Assembly (NCBI GenBank): GCA_015485385.1
Contig: WFTS01000008.1
Location: 19,959-83,958, forward strand
Source: Kordiimonadales bacterium
Lineage (GTDB): Bacteria > Pseudomonadota > Alphaproteobacteria > Sphingomonadales > Kordiimonadaceae
DNA length: 64,000 nt
Reading direction: 5' to 3'
Shown here piece by piece: positions 55,211-63,989 of this stretch (positions are counted from its first letter, which is position 1; each line of letters opens with the position of its first letter). A model generated the notes under the pieces. That model searched no databases, was not told the origin of the DNA, and saw nothing but the letters and a program-made list of their open reading frames with translations. The position numbers were made by a program, and so were the translations under genes.

Positions 55211-55417
55211 CTATAGCTTAGAATATAAACTCAACATATGGTTTCAATGGGTATTTTCTGAAAATGATCCTATTTTTTACAAACTGCTGGATAAATCCGA
55301 TTAGGATATGTTTGGCTGAAACAGAAATAATCTCTATACCGCTGAGCGCACCGAACTTAAAAAGATACTTAAAAAGATAAGGTGCTTGGGTTTAAATTCG
55401 ATGTAAGGAACGGCGCC

Positions 55418-55954
55418 ATGCCTCAAATATCCACTATATCCGTGAGCAAGTTTAAGAATATGGTCAACGATGGTTCGCCCATTATTATTGATGTTCGAAC
55501 GCCAAAAGAGTTTCAATCCTTTCACCTAAACGGGGCGATCAATTTGCCGCTTGGGGAGGTGACATACAGTAAACTTCAACAGGAAATGGGGGAACCCACA
55601 GACGGTACAGAGACTGTCTATATCCTTTGCCATTCGGGAAAGCGCGCTGAAGCAGCCGCAATAAAGCTGTCCGGCGAAAGCCCCGCATCTTTTGTTGTTG
55701 TCGAAGGCGGCAGTGTGGCATGTGATGCCGCAGGTATGGACATCATTCGCAGCGACACCAAAATATCACTGGAACGCCAAATTCGCCTAGTGGCTGGGGG
55801 GCTTGCCCTTATCGGTCTGGGTTTGGGTGTATATGCCAATACTGATTATTACGCGCTCACGGCCTTGGTCAGTGCTGACTTGATGTTTGCAGGTATTACA
55901 GATAACAGTGCTTTGAAACTTATTTTAGAACGCATGCCTTGGAATGCATCATAA
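55418..55954 (+). CDS. Rhodanese domain protein with C-terminal DUF2892-like TM segment (YgaP-like)
   Basis: IIDVRTPKEFQSFHLNGAINLPLG and active-site loop CHSGKRAE, then hydrophobic LVAGGLALIGLGLGVYA. Confidence 0.85.
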   Translation: MPQISTISVSKFKNMVNDGSPIIIDVRTPKEFQSFHLNGAINLPLGEVTYSKLQQEMGEPTDGTETVYILCHSGKRAEAAAIKLSGESPASFVVVEGGSVACDAAGMDIIRSDTKISLERQIRLVAGGLALIGLGLGVYANTDYYALTALVSADLMFAGITDNSALKLILERMPWNAS

Positions 55955-55977
55955 AACCTTTAAAGAAAGGGTTCAAA

Positions 55978-56523
55978 ATGAAAAGATTTTTTCTCCTATT
56001 ATCCTTATTTGCTTTTGCTTTACCTCTTAGCGCTCATGAAGACAGTGCGCCGCAAAAAGTGGATATTCGCAATGCCAAAATAACATCTGAAGGTATTCTT
56101 ACAGGCGGCCAACCTACGCAAGATCAAATCGCAGCCCTTAAAGCCGCTGGATACGGCACAATTATCAACCTGCGGCCGGATGCTGAGGTAAAGCGCGCCT
56201 ATGCAAAAACGAAAAACAGTGATCTTCACTATGATGAAGCTTCGGTCGCTGCCAAAGCCGGCATGAGCTATAAATCAATCCCTATTGCCTCAGGGGCGGA
56301 CCTAAGCATAGACAATGCCATCACGCTGGATAATATATTGAAAAACGCGAAAGACGGTGTTGTGATCCACTGTGTTAGCGGCAACCGCGCTGGGGCCTTG
56401 TTGGCGCTTCGGGCATATCACGTTCAAAAAAAATCAGCTGATGAAGCAATGGCTATTGGTCGCGCTGGAGGCATGACAAGCCTAAGTTCCACTGTTCGTG
56501 ATCTGTTAAAGCAGCCACAATAA
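55978..56523 (+). CDS. Secreted DSP/DUF442-like phosphatase (Blh N-terminal domain type)
   Basis: Signal peptide; ILTGGQPTQDQIAALKAAGYGTIINLRPDAE and P-loop HCVSGNRAGAL. Confidence 0.82.
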   Translation: MKRFFLLLSLFAFALPLSAHEDSAPQKVDIRNAKITSEGILTGGQPTQDQIAALKAAGYGTIINLRPDAEVKRAYAKTKNSDLHYDEASVAAKAGMSYKSIPIASGADLSIDNAITLDNILKNAKDGVVIHCVSGNRAGALLALRAYHVQKKSADEAMAIGRAGGMTSLSSTVRDLLKQPQ

Positions 56524-56612
56524 TATAGGTTCGCAGTTCATACAAAGACGGGATAGGGGCAAATGCTGCCCCTGCCCTTATTATCGTAGTTATGAAAGCT
56601 GACGTTAAGTCT

Positions 56613-57113
56613 CTAGTTGCGTGGATTTTCCAACAGTGTGTCAACAATTGCACAATCCGGCGTTTCCCCGCCGCTACATTTGTCAACCATCTCCTCAAGT
56701 GCGCTTTTCATATTAGCTAAATCAGCCATTTTGGCAGCTATCAGAGCTATGTTTGACTGCGCCTTATCTTTCACGCTGTCACAGCTTGCTTGGTTTTCTG
56801 TCATTTCTAATAATTCTGAAACCTCTTTATTAGTAAAACCAAGATCCCGCGAGCGTTTGATAAATTTCAGACGTGATAAATGAGCCATTGAATAACACCG
56901 GTGTCCTGCTTTGGTGCGAGGTGGGTCTGGCATCAAGCCGATTTTTTCATAAAAGCGAATTGTCTCAAGGTTCACACCGCTTTCTTTTGCTAAAGCGCCT
57001 CGCGTGTAATCACGTTTTTGAGATCGTACCATTTTATGCTTGCCCCTGTAATTAATACAGGGTTTACGGTACAAAAATCGAAACAAGAAATCAAACCCGT
57101 TTTTTGCAGCCAC
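56613..57113 (-). CDS. merR: MerR family mercuric resistance regulator (likely start at 57032)
   Basis: TRGALAKESGVNLETIRFYEKIGLMPDPPRT HTH; Cys ligands ASCDSVKDKA and CSGGETPDCAI; divergent to merTPA. Confidence 0.92.
   Translation of the reverse strand: MAAKNGFDFLFRFLYRKPCINYRGKHKMVRSQKRDYTRGALAKESGVNLETIRFYEKIGLMPDPPRTKAGHRCYSMAHLSRLKFIKRSRDLGFTNKEVSELLEMTENQASCDSVKDKAQSNIALIAAKMADLANMKSALEEMVDKCSGGETPDCAIVDTLLENPRN
57040..57070 (+). promoter_or_regulatory. MerR-type promoter/operator for merTPA
   Basis: TTGCCC -35, 19-bp spacer, TACGGT -10; dyad CCCTGTA-ATTAA-TACAGGG at 57044-57062 within/overlapping the spacer. Confidence 0.85.
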
Positions 57114-57147
57114 ACAAACCGGGCCAAATAGTAAAGTACATTATGTT

Positions 57148-57543
57148 ATGTCAGATATTGAACAAACCAACAGCGCTATTGAAGAAACGGACAGCGGAAA
57201 GACTTGGACTACAAGTCTTAGTGTGATCGGGGCTATCTTGGCATCCTCCTGCTGTATCCTGCCATTTGTGTTTTTAATGCTAGGGGTTAGCGGTGCCTGG
57301 ATAGGAACGCTAACCGCGCTAGAGCCATATAAAAACTATTTTTCAGCGATAACGCTTGTCTTTATCGGACTTGGTTTCTGGCATATTTATGTGAAGCCCA
57401 AAAAAGAGTGTGCCGCCAACGGTTACTGCGCCACACCAAAATCAGATTATGTAATTAAGACTATATTGTGGGTGTCCACTGTGTTGGTGCTTTTGGCGCT
57501 AACCGTTGATTATTGGGCCCCTATTCTTGGCAACTATATTTAA
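57148..57543 (+). CDS. merT: Mercuric transport protein MerT
   Basis: SSCCILPFVFLMLGVSGAWIGTLTALEPYKNYFSAITLVFIGLGF. Confidence 0.93.
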   Translation: MSDIEQTNSAIEETDSGKTWTTSLSVIGAILASSCCILPFVFLMLGVSGAWIGTLTALEPYKNYFSAITLVFIGLGFWHIYVKPKKECAANGYCATPKSDYVIKTILWVSTVLVLLALTVDYWAPILGNYI

Positions 57544-57559
57544 CCGAAAGGATATTCCT

Positions 57560-57913
57560 ATGAAAAATCTCATGAAAACGGCCTTGGTTGTTTCAGCTAT
57601 ACTAGTTGCAGCTCCTGTTGCGCCAAGCTTTGCTGACGGCGGCCATTCTGACACGCAGACGGCACAAAAGCATGATCAAAAAACGGTCACTTTTTCAATA
57701 GACAAAATGACGTGCGCCATGTGCCCTATCACCGTTCGCAAAGCGATGGAAAAAGTAGACGGTGTGACATCTGTTGTGACCAGCTTTGAAGACAAAACGG
57801 CTGTTGTGACATTTGACCCTGCAAAAGCTGATCTTACAGCAATTGCAAAAGCGTCTGAAATGGCTGGCTATCCTGCCACTTTGGAAGACCACAAAGACCA
57901 TAAAGGCGAGTAA
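57560..57913 (+). CDS. merP: Periplasmic mercury-binding protein MerP
   Basis: Signal peptide; KMTCAMCPITVRKAMEKVDGV HMA motif. Confidence 0.92.
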   Translation: MKNLMKTALVVSAILVAAPVAPSFADGGHSDTQTAQKHDQKTVTFSIDKMTCAMCPITVRKAMEKVDGVTSVVTSFEDKTAVVTFDPAKADLTAIAKASEMAGYPATLEDHKDHKGE

Positions 57914-57915
57914 TT

Positions 57916-59370
57916 ATGGCATTTGACCAACCAACATCAAACTGCTGTAGCAGCGCTGAGGACGGAACCAAAACCCGTATCATGGTTATTGGAGCAGGCT
58001 CGGCTGGGTTTTCTGCTGCCATTACAGCAGCAGACGCTGGTTCAGCGGTGACGCTGGTTGGTGACGGCACGATTGGCGGCACCTGCGTAAACATTGGCTG
58101 TGTGCCGTCTAAAGCCATGATCCGCGCGGTTGAGCCTCTGCATCAAGCGCGAGAGGCCAAGCGGTTTAGCGGCATAGCCTCTCATGCCGAAATCACAGAC
58201 TGGGCAGCACTTGTTGCTCAGAAACAGCATTTGGTTGATGAACTCCGTCAGGCAAAATACAGTGATGTTCTGCCGTCTCATCCTAATGTTGACTATATTG
58301 AAGGTCGCGCCAAACTGGTGGATGGCGGTGTTATGGTGGGCGATATGCTGCACACGCCTGACAAAATTATCATCGCGACAGGTTCGTCAAATAGTGTGCC
58401 GCCGATCCCCGGTATTGATACGGTTGATTATCTTGATAGCACCCGCGCGCTTGAACTGGAGACTTTACCGAAGTCTATGATAATAATCGGGGCTGGTGTG
58501 ATTGGGTGCGAGCTTGGTCAAATGTTTGCGCGCGCTGGCGTTCAGGTTCATTTATGTTGCCGCAGTCGCCTGCTGCCGCATATGGAGCCTGAGATTAGTG
58601 ATCACCTCAAGGCCGCCCTTACAGCCGAAGGTATCGCTGTTTATTGCGGCCTAGATTATCAGCAACTTGGACAAGTTGGCGGGCACATTAAGCTTACCAG
58701 CCACCAAAACGGTCTGACAGTGACGCTTGATGCTGAAACACTGCTTGTAGCAACTGGGCGCACCCCCAACACGGCTGGCATGGGGCTTGAGGATGTAGGT
58801 GTATCCCTAACGCCAAAGGGCGGGATTATCGTTGACCAAAATATGCGCTCCAGCGTGCCAACCATATTTGCGGCGGGCGACGTAACCGGGGACGATATGT
58901 TTGTTTATATGGCCGCATACGGTGCAAGATTGGCCGCGACAGCAGCAACAGCGCAGGATTGTTGCGACACCGAAGCCTATTCAAACGATACAATGCCAGA
59001 GGTGGTTTTCTGTGATCCGCAGGCCGCAACGGTGGGCTTAACAGAAAATACGGCACAGTCAGCCGGTTATAATGTGAAAACCAGTATTCTGACGCTTGAT
59101 CATGTGCCGCGCTATTTGGCTGCACGCGATACCCGGGGCGTTATCAAGCTTGTGGCTGACCGCGATACTGATGCCCTGCTTGGTGCTCATATATTAGCGC
59201 CCGAAGGCGGGGAATTGATCCAAACGGCTGTGATGGCGATCAAATCCGGCATGACAACAAAGGCCCTTGCAGCAACCGTTTTTCCGTACCTTACAGGGGT
59301 TGAAGGCCTGAAATTGGCCGCGCAAACCTTTGACAAGGATGTCAGCACCCTATCCTGCTGCGCGGGCTGA
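57916..59370 (+). CDS. merA: Mercury(II) reductase, no N-terminal HMA domain
   Basis: GGTCVNIGCVPSKAMIRA active site, FAD/NAD motifs, C-terminal vicinal Cys STLSCCAG. Confidence 0.95.
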   Translation: MAFDQPTSNCCSSAEDGTKTRIMVIGAGSAGFSAAITAADAGSAVTLVGDGTIGGTCVNIGCVPSKAMIRAVEPLHQAREAKRFSGIASHAEITDWAALVAQKQHLVDELRQAKYSDVLPSHPNVDYIEGRAKLVDGGVMVGDMLHTPDKIIIATGSSNSVPPIPGIDTVDYLDSTRALELETLPKSMIIIGAGVIGCELGQMFARAGVQVHLCCRSRLLPHMEPEISDHLKAALTAEGIAVYCGLDYQQLGQVGGHIKLTSHQNGLTVTLDAETLLVATGRTPNTAGMGLEDVGVSLTPKGGIIVDQNMRSSVPTIFAAGDVTGDDMFVYMAAYGARLAATAATAQDCCDTEAYSNDTMPEVVFCDPQAATVGLTENTAQSAGYNVKTSILTLDHVPRYLAARDTRGVIKLVADRDTDALLGAHILAPEGGELIQTAVMAIKSGMTTKALAATVFPYLTGVEGLKLAAQTFDKDVSTLSCCAG

Positions 59371-59380
59371 TATTTCAAGC

Positions 59381-59590
59381 TTTAAGGCCGTTTTTTATAA
59401 AGTATGAGGCCGTTTATCATACGCTTTAAGGCCGTATTTAGTTTAGGAATTAAGGCCGTATTTTTGGGCTAAGGGTGATTATCATACGGTTTAAGACCGC
59501 ATTTTAGGGCAAGGGAAATTATCTGATGCCTTATCCAATGATTAATCCTCGGCCTTATCGAATGATCAATCCTTAGCCTTATGCCAAAGA
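59381..59590. repeat. Degenerate short tandem repeats downstream of merA
   Basis: About five TTAAGGCCGTATTT-like copies (59381-59505), then 24-bp units GCCTTATCCAATGATTAATCCTCG / GCCTTATCGAATGATCAATCCTTA (20/24 identical) and a partial third. Confidence 0.75.
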
Positions 59591-59638
59591 GTATTAATCC
59601 CCTCACCGACACAAAATCTAGTAAATATAGAATTTTTC

Positions 59639-60184
59639 ATGGCAAGCACCGACTTAAAATTAGAAGACTGCGGAAGTTTACCGAAGCCCGGCCCTATCGG
59701 TAGGCTTGTGCGGCTTGGATTTGCGTATCTGTGTTTATATTATGTGTCCAGCTTATGGGCGGTTCGCGTGGATTTGTTAACAGAGGCTGGTCATGTGCGA
59801 CCACTTATTTGGAATGGCCTTCTGATTGGACTATTTCTTGTTAATTATGTGATTAACATCGGATTTTCTCGCGATTGGAAAAAACGCCCTGCGATCGTCA
59901 GCGCGCTTTTGTTTTTCAGTGTCGGAGTGTTTGGCTATTTGCAATCCGGTTCCTTTGAAATCGAACATTTAGCGCAGGTGATATATTATTGGGAAATTTA
60001 TGTCTTCGTCCATTTGGGGCTGGCATTTTTAATTGCGGCAATTATCGCAACTCCGGGGTGTGAAATGCGGGCGTTGCACCATCTGTTTTCGCGTGTGACA
60101 GGTGTGCAAACCCAGCAACATGTCTGCCCCATAGGTCCGCTAGGGGCGATTGACCGTTGGGAAAATATGAGGAAAAGAAGTTAA
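59639..60184 (+). CDS. Unknown membrane protein (about four TM helices) between mer and ars loci
   Basis: Open reading frame with several hydrophobic segments; Cys at both ends (LEDCGSLP; PGCEMRALHH; QHVCPIGPLG). Confidence 0.75.
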   Translation: MASTDLKLEDCGSLPKPGPIGRLVRLGFAYLCLYYVSSLWAVRVDLLTEAGHVRPLIWNGLLIGLFLVNYVINIGFSRDWKKRPAIVSALLFFSVGVFGYLQSGSFEIEHLAQVIYYWEIYVFVHLGLAFLIAAIIATPGCEMRALHHLFSRVTGVQTQQHVCPIGPLGAIDRWENMRKRS

Positions 60185-60295
60185 CCATCTGATAATAATG
60201 AGAGAATTCAGCGATTGTTTTTTCTGAATTAAGAACGGTTTTTTTCAAAAACACCCATCCTTATAGCTGTTTTAACGTGTCACAGTGTGTCACAC

Positions 60296-60631
60296 TCAAT
60301 TGCACACTGTGTGCAACGGTGTTTTCCCGCTATAGCAAACCTCAGGATGGCCGTCGCAGCAGTCCTGAACTAAATACTCAAGAAAATTATTTAACTCATT
60401 GATAGATATCGAGTAAAACAAGTTTCTACCAGAGCGTTTCATCTTGATAAGACCGGCTTGATTTAGGATATTTAGGTGTGCAGAAAGGGTGTTTTGCGGC
60501 ACGTTAAGCTTTTTAGCGATCTCACCCGCTGACACACCGTCGTCACCCGCCTTCATTAACATACGAAAAACAGCAAACCGTGTTGTTTGCGCCATCGCAC
60601 TTAATATAGAAATGGCTTTCTCATCTTTCAT
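60296..60631 (-). CDS. arsR: ArsR family transcriptional regulator
   Basis: Winged HTH GVSAGEIAKKLNVPQNTLSAHLNILNQAGLIKMKRSGRNLFYSI; Cys-rich tail DCCDGHPEVC. Confidence 0.9.
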   Translation of the reverse strand: MKDEKAISILSAMAQTTRFAVFRMLMKAGDDGVSAGEIAKKLNVPQNTLSAHLNILNQAGLIKMKRSGRNLFYSISINELNNFLEYLVQDCCDGHPEVCYSGKTPLHTVCN

Positions 60632-60643
60632 GGAAATACTCCA

Positions 60644-61888
60644 TTAAACCGCAGAAGTCTGTGAGTTTCTCTTTAGAGGAAGCGTTAATATAACGGCCAA
60701 AGCCACCATTATCGCCGATGCTATCAGGCAATAGACCAGCCCGAAATATTGGTAAATTAGGCCAGATAACAAGGTGCCTACCAAGCGCCCAATGGCATTG
60801 GCCGTATAATAAAAACCTACATTCAGCGCCACTTTATCATGGTCGGAAAAGGCAACAATCAAGTAGGAATGCAAGGCGGAATTGATTGCGAAGATCAATC
60901 CAAAGGCTATTAATCCCACGATTAAAAATATGGTCCGGTTGAACGAAATTGCAGTGTCACCCTTGGTTACAGCAAGGCCGGTTGCCAGTATAATGACACT
61001 GAACATCAAGATAGTTCCCCATATCTTAGCCGCTAAAATGGCTCCTTCACTCTCTTTGGTTTTTCTCAAAAAGTTCGGCACTAGCGCTTGCGCCGTCCCG
61101 TATCCAATGATCCAAAGAGCCATGAATCCTCCAATTTGATCAAAGCTCCAGCCAGCCTCACTTGCCAGAAACACAGGCAAACCAACAACAAACCACACAT
61201 CCCGGCTTGCGAATAAAAATATTCTTGCGGCTGATAAATAGTTAATTTCTCGCGTTTTTGAGAATAAATCTTTGCCGCGTATCTTGCTGCTGGCCTTTCC
61301 CAAATCAGATTTCAAGCTTGTCCAACAAACGCCCAGAACCAGCAGTAAAGCTGCCGCCATTGTGTATAGAGACCCGGCAAAGCCTATCGCTTCCAACAAG
61401 GCCCCTCCGATGAAAAAGCCCAGCCCTTTCAAGGCGTTCTTAGATCCAGTTAATCTAGAAACCCACTTGAAAAGCAACCCTTCACCGCTTTCGTTTACAA
61501 CCAGCTTCACCGCTGACTTGCTGCTCATTTTTGTGAGATCTTTGGCAATACCAGACAAGCCTTGCGCTGACATCACATAAATAACAGACGCCGCGCCGAC
61601 TAAGGAATTTGGTAATGCCGATAACATTAAAAGCGCTGCAACCTGAAGGCCAAGGCCAGAAAAAAGCGTGACCCTTAGGCCAAAACGCGCCCCAACCCAA
61701 CCGCCGACAAAGTTGGTTACAATTCCCATCACTTCATAGAGAAGAAACAGGAATGCCAAATCTAATGGGCTATATCCAAGGCCGTGAAAATGAAGCAACA
61801 CTAACATACGCAGTGCACCGTCTGTTAGCGTAAACCCCCAGTAAGCCGCTGTTACAACTGCATAATTTTTTGTGTCATTATTTTGCAT
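60644..61888 (-). CDS. arsJ: Organoarsenical (1-arseno-3-phosphoglycerate) efflux MFS permease ArsJ
   Basis: MFS protein YAVVTAAYWGFTLTDGALRMLVLLHFHGLGYSPLDLAFLFLLYE; immediately follows a GAPDH gene and precedes arsR. Confidence 0.9.
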   Translation of the reverse strand: MQNNDTKNYAVVTAAYWGFTLTDGALRMLVLLHFHGLGYSPLDLAFLFLLYEVMGIVTNFVGGWVGARFGLRVTLFSGLGLQVAALLMLSALPNSLVGAASVIYVMSAQGLSGIAKDLTKMSSKSAVKLVVNESGEGLLFKWVSRLTGSKNALKGLGFFIGGALLEAIGFAGSLYTMAAALLLVLGVCWTSLKSDLGKASSKIRGKDLFSKTREINYLSAARIFLFASRDVWFVVGLPVFLASEAGWSFDQIGGFMALWIIGYGTAQALVPNFLRKTKESEGAILAAKIWGTILMFSVIILATGLAVTKGDTAISFNRTIFLIVGLIAFGLIFAINSALHSYLIVAFSDHDKVALNVGFYYTANAIGRLVGTLLSGLIYQYFGLVYCLIASAIMVALAVILTLPLKRNSQTSAV

Positions 61889-61890
61889 GG

Positions 61891-62901
61891 CTAAATATCT
61901 GCTGCTATCATCGCGGTTAGATCTGCCATGCGGTTCACATATCCCCATTCATTATCGTACCAAGCATATAGTTTTAGCTGCGTGCCATTTACCACCATGG
62001 TTGATAAAGCATCAATGATGCTTGAGCGCGGATCATTGGTGTAATCAGCGGAAACAAGTGGGCGTTCTTCATAGCCTAAAATACCCTTCAGGTTGGTCTT
62101 TGAAGCCTCCTTAAACAGGGCATTTACAGCTTCAACCGTCGTTTCTTGCTCTAGTTCAAACACACAGTCTGTCAATGACCCGTTCAAGAGCGGCACCCGA
62201 ACCGCATGGCCATTTAAGCGGCCTTTAAGTTCAGGATATATCAAGGCAATCGCCGTTGCAGAGCCTGTTGTTGTTGGGATTAAGGAATTTAAGCAAGACC
62301 GTGCGCGGCGCAAATCTTTATGCGGGGCATCAACGATAACCTGAGTATTGGTTACATCATGGATCGTGGTTATGGACCCATGTTTGATGCCAAGTTCCTT
62401 GTGCACCACTTTTACAACGGGTGCCAAACAATTGGTGGTGCAAGACGCAGCGGTAACAAGATCATGCTGTGCAGGGTTATACAAATGGTCATTAACGCCC
62501 ATCACCAAATTTAAGGCGCTATCCTCTTTCACTGGGGCAGAAACCAAAATTTTTCTGATACCCGCATCATAATAAGGCTGAAGGCTGGCGCGTGTCTTGA
62601 ACTTGCCCGAGCATTCGATCACAATATCAACATCGTCTCCGGTCCAGTTTAGCTCAGCGGGGGACAGTTTTTCACTGAAGGAAATCTTGGTGCCACTAAT
62701 GGCAATAAAGCCCTGCCCCGCCTCAACAGGCTTGTCCCACCGGCCGTGAACACTATCAAACTCCAGCAAATGAGTAGCGGTTTCTACACCGCCTTTAGGC
62801 TCGTTGATGGCAACGATTTTAACGTCAGGGTTATCCCATATTGCGCGTACAAACAAACGGCCCATGCGGCCAAAGCCATTGATAGCAATGCGAACACTCA
62901 T
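61891..62901 (-). CDS. Glyceraldehyde-3-phosphate dehydrogenase, arsenic-cluster type
   Basis: [29 protein letters not shown]-type [24 protein letters not shown] motifs; start 62901. Confidence 0.94.
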   Translation of the reverse strand: MSVRIAINGFGRMGRLFVRAIWDNPDVKIVAINEPKGGVETATHLLEFDSVHGRWDKPVEAGQGFIAISGTKISFSEKLSPAELNWTGDDVDIVIECSGKFKTRASLQPYYDAGIRKILVSAPVKEDSALNLVMGVNDHLYNPAQHDLVTAASCTTNCLAPVVKVVHKELGIKHGSITTIHDVTNTQVIVDAPHKDLRRARSCLNSLIPTTTGSATAIALIYPELKGRLNGHAVRVPLLNGSLTDCVFELEQETTVEAVNALFKEASKTNLKGILGYEERPLVSADYTNDPRSSIIDALSTMVVNGTQLKLYAWYDNEWGYVNRMADLTAMIAADI

Positions 62902-62920
62902 AATGGTTCCTTGATTTAGA

Positions 62921-62950
62921 TATATCGATAATCGTGGATATAACGATATA
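62921..62950. promoter_or_regulatory. Putative ArsR operator upstream of gapdh-arsJ-arsR
   Basis: TATATCG ... CGATATA inverted repeat and tandem GATATAAC-GATATAAC, 20 bp upstream of the GAPDH start. Confidence 0.4.
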
Positions 62951-63003
62951 ACGCGGCGCAATCAAGCTAAACATTTTAAGGGATCATAATTTGGTAAAAG
63001 CCC

Positions 63004-63432
63004 TTAATCTTGGCCGTGGTTTTGGCACAAACGGTGGTCAGACAAGAGCTTGATGATTTGGCAGTCGGACACCGATCCGCCAGCACACGCGGTGACCATG
63101 CGCTCTAGTTCTGCTTTCAAAACCATCAAGGAGCTAATCTTTTCATTCACTTCCGCCAGATGATTTCGGGCTATAGTATCAATATCAGCACATGTTTGAT
63201 CAGGAACATCAGACAAGCTTAATAAGGCCCTAATATCATCAAGTGAAAACCCAAGCTCACGGCTGTGCCGGATGAAAGTTAAGCGCTCAAGGTGGCTGTC
63301 CGTGTAGATACGGCGATTGTTTGCGGCTCGTAAAGCCGCAGGCATGATACCAATATCTTCATAATAGCGGATTGTTTGAACTTTGCATTTTGCGCGCTTC
63401 GCTAAGGCGCCAATCATAAATTTTTCTGACAT
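63004..63432 (-). CDS. MerR family metal-responsive regulator
   Basis: IGALAKRAKCKVQTIRYYEDIGIMP HTH; TCADI and CAGGSVSDCQII Cys positions. Confidence 0.88.
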   Translation of the reverse strand: MSEKFMIGALAKRAKCKVQTIRYYEDIGIMPAALRAANNRRIYTDSHLERLTFIRHSRELGFSLDDIRALLSLSDVPDQTCADIDTIARNHLAEVNEKISSLMVLKAELERMVTACAGGSVSDCQIIKLLSDHRLCQNHGQD

Positions 63433-63491
63433 GGGGCTCTTTCTGTGCTGTCAACAGCTCGGGCGGAACGTCACAACCTCTAACACCGCGC

Positions 63492-63989
63492 TTACTGCCG
63501 TAAAATCAGCGCATCTCCGCGAAACTCTACACTGGCAAACCGGTCGAGTAGCGACATCCCAAGTAATGATCCAGCCATTTCAGAGCCGTTTACCGTGATA
63601 GGAATATCATAAAACACAGCGTCCCCTATGTTTATCCGGTCTGCATGGACCTGTGCAAACTTAACATCGCCATTAGCGGTTTGGGCGCTTTGATCAAATG
63701 TTAGATTTTGTTCATCAAAGCCCACACGTTTTGCGTCCTCAGGGCTAAGGACAACATTAGATGCGCCTGTATCTACCATCATAAACACTGGGGTTCCGTT
63801 TACATATGCTCGCAGCCAAAAATGGCCGTCTCTACCACGTTTGACAATCAACCCTTCAGCTGTTGTCGAAACCCCAACCGGATCAAGTGCAGACATGAAG
63901 CGTTCGCTGAAATCAGATTGGTAAAGATAAAATGTCGAAATACCTAATATGATAGCGGCCCATAATCCGGCAACTTTTATAGTTTTCAT
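63492..63989 (-). CDS. Retropepsin-like aspartic protease family (clan AA, TIGR02281-like), membrane anchored
   Basis: N-terminal TM; VFMMVDTGASNVVLSPEDAKRVG and GSLLGMSLLDRF motifs. Confidence 0.85.
   Translation of the reverse strand: MKTIKVAGLWAAIILGISTFYLYQSDFSERFMSALDPVGVSTTAEGLIVKRGRDGHFWLRAYVNGTPVFMMVDTGASNVVLSPEDAKRVGFDEQNLTFDQSAQTANGDVKFAQVHADRINIGDAVFYDIPITVNGSEMAGSLLGMSLLDRFASVEFRGDALILRQ

Noticed and set aside
59381-59590. CRISPR array
   Set aside because: Repeats are short, degenerate and unevenly spaced with no constant spacer length, and no cas genes are nearby.
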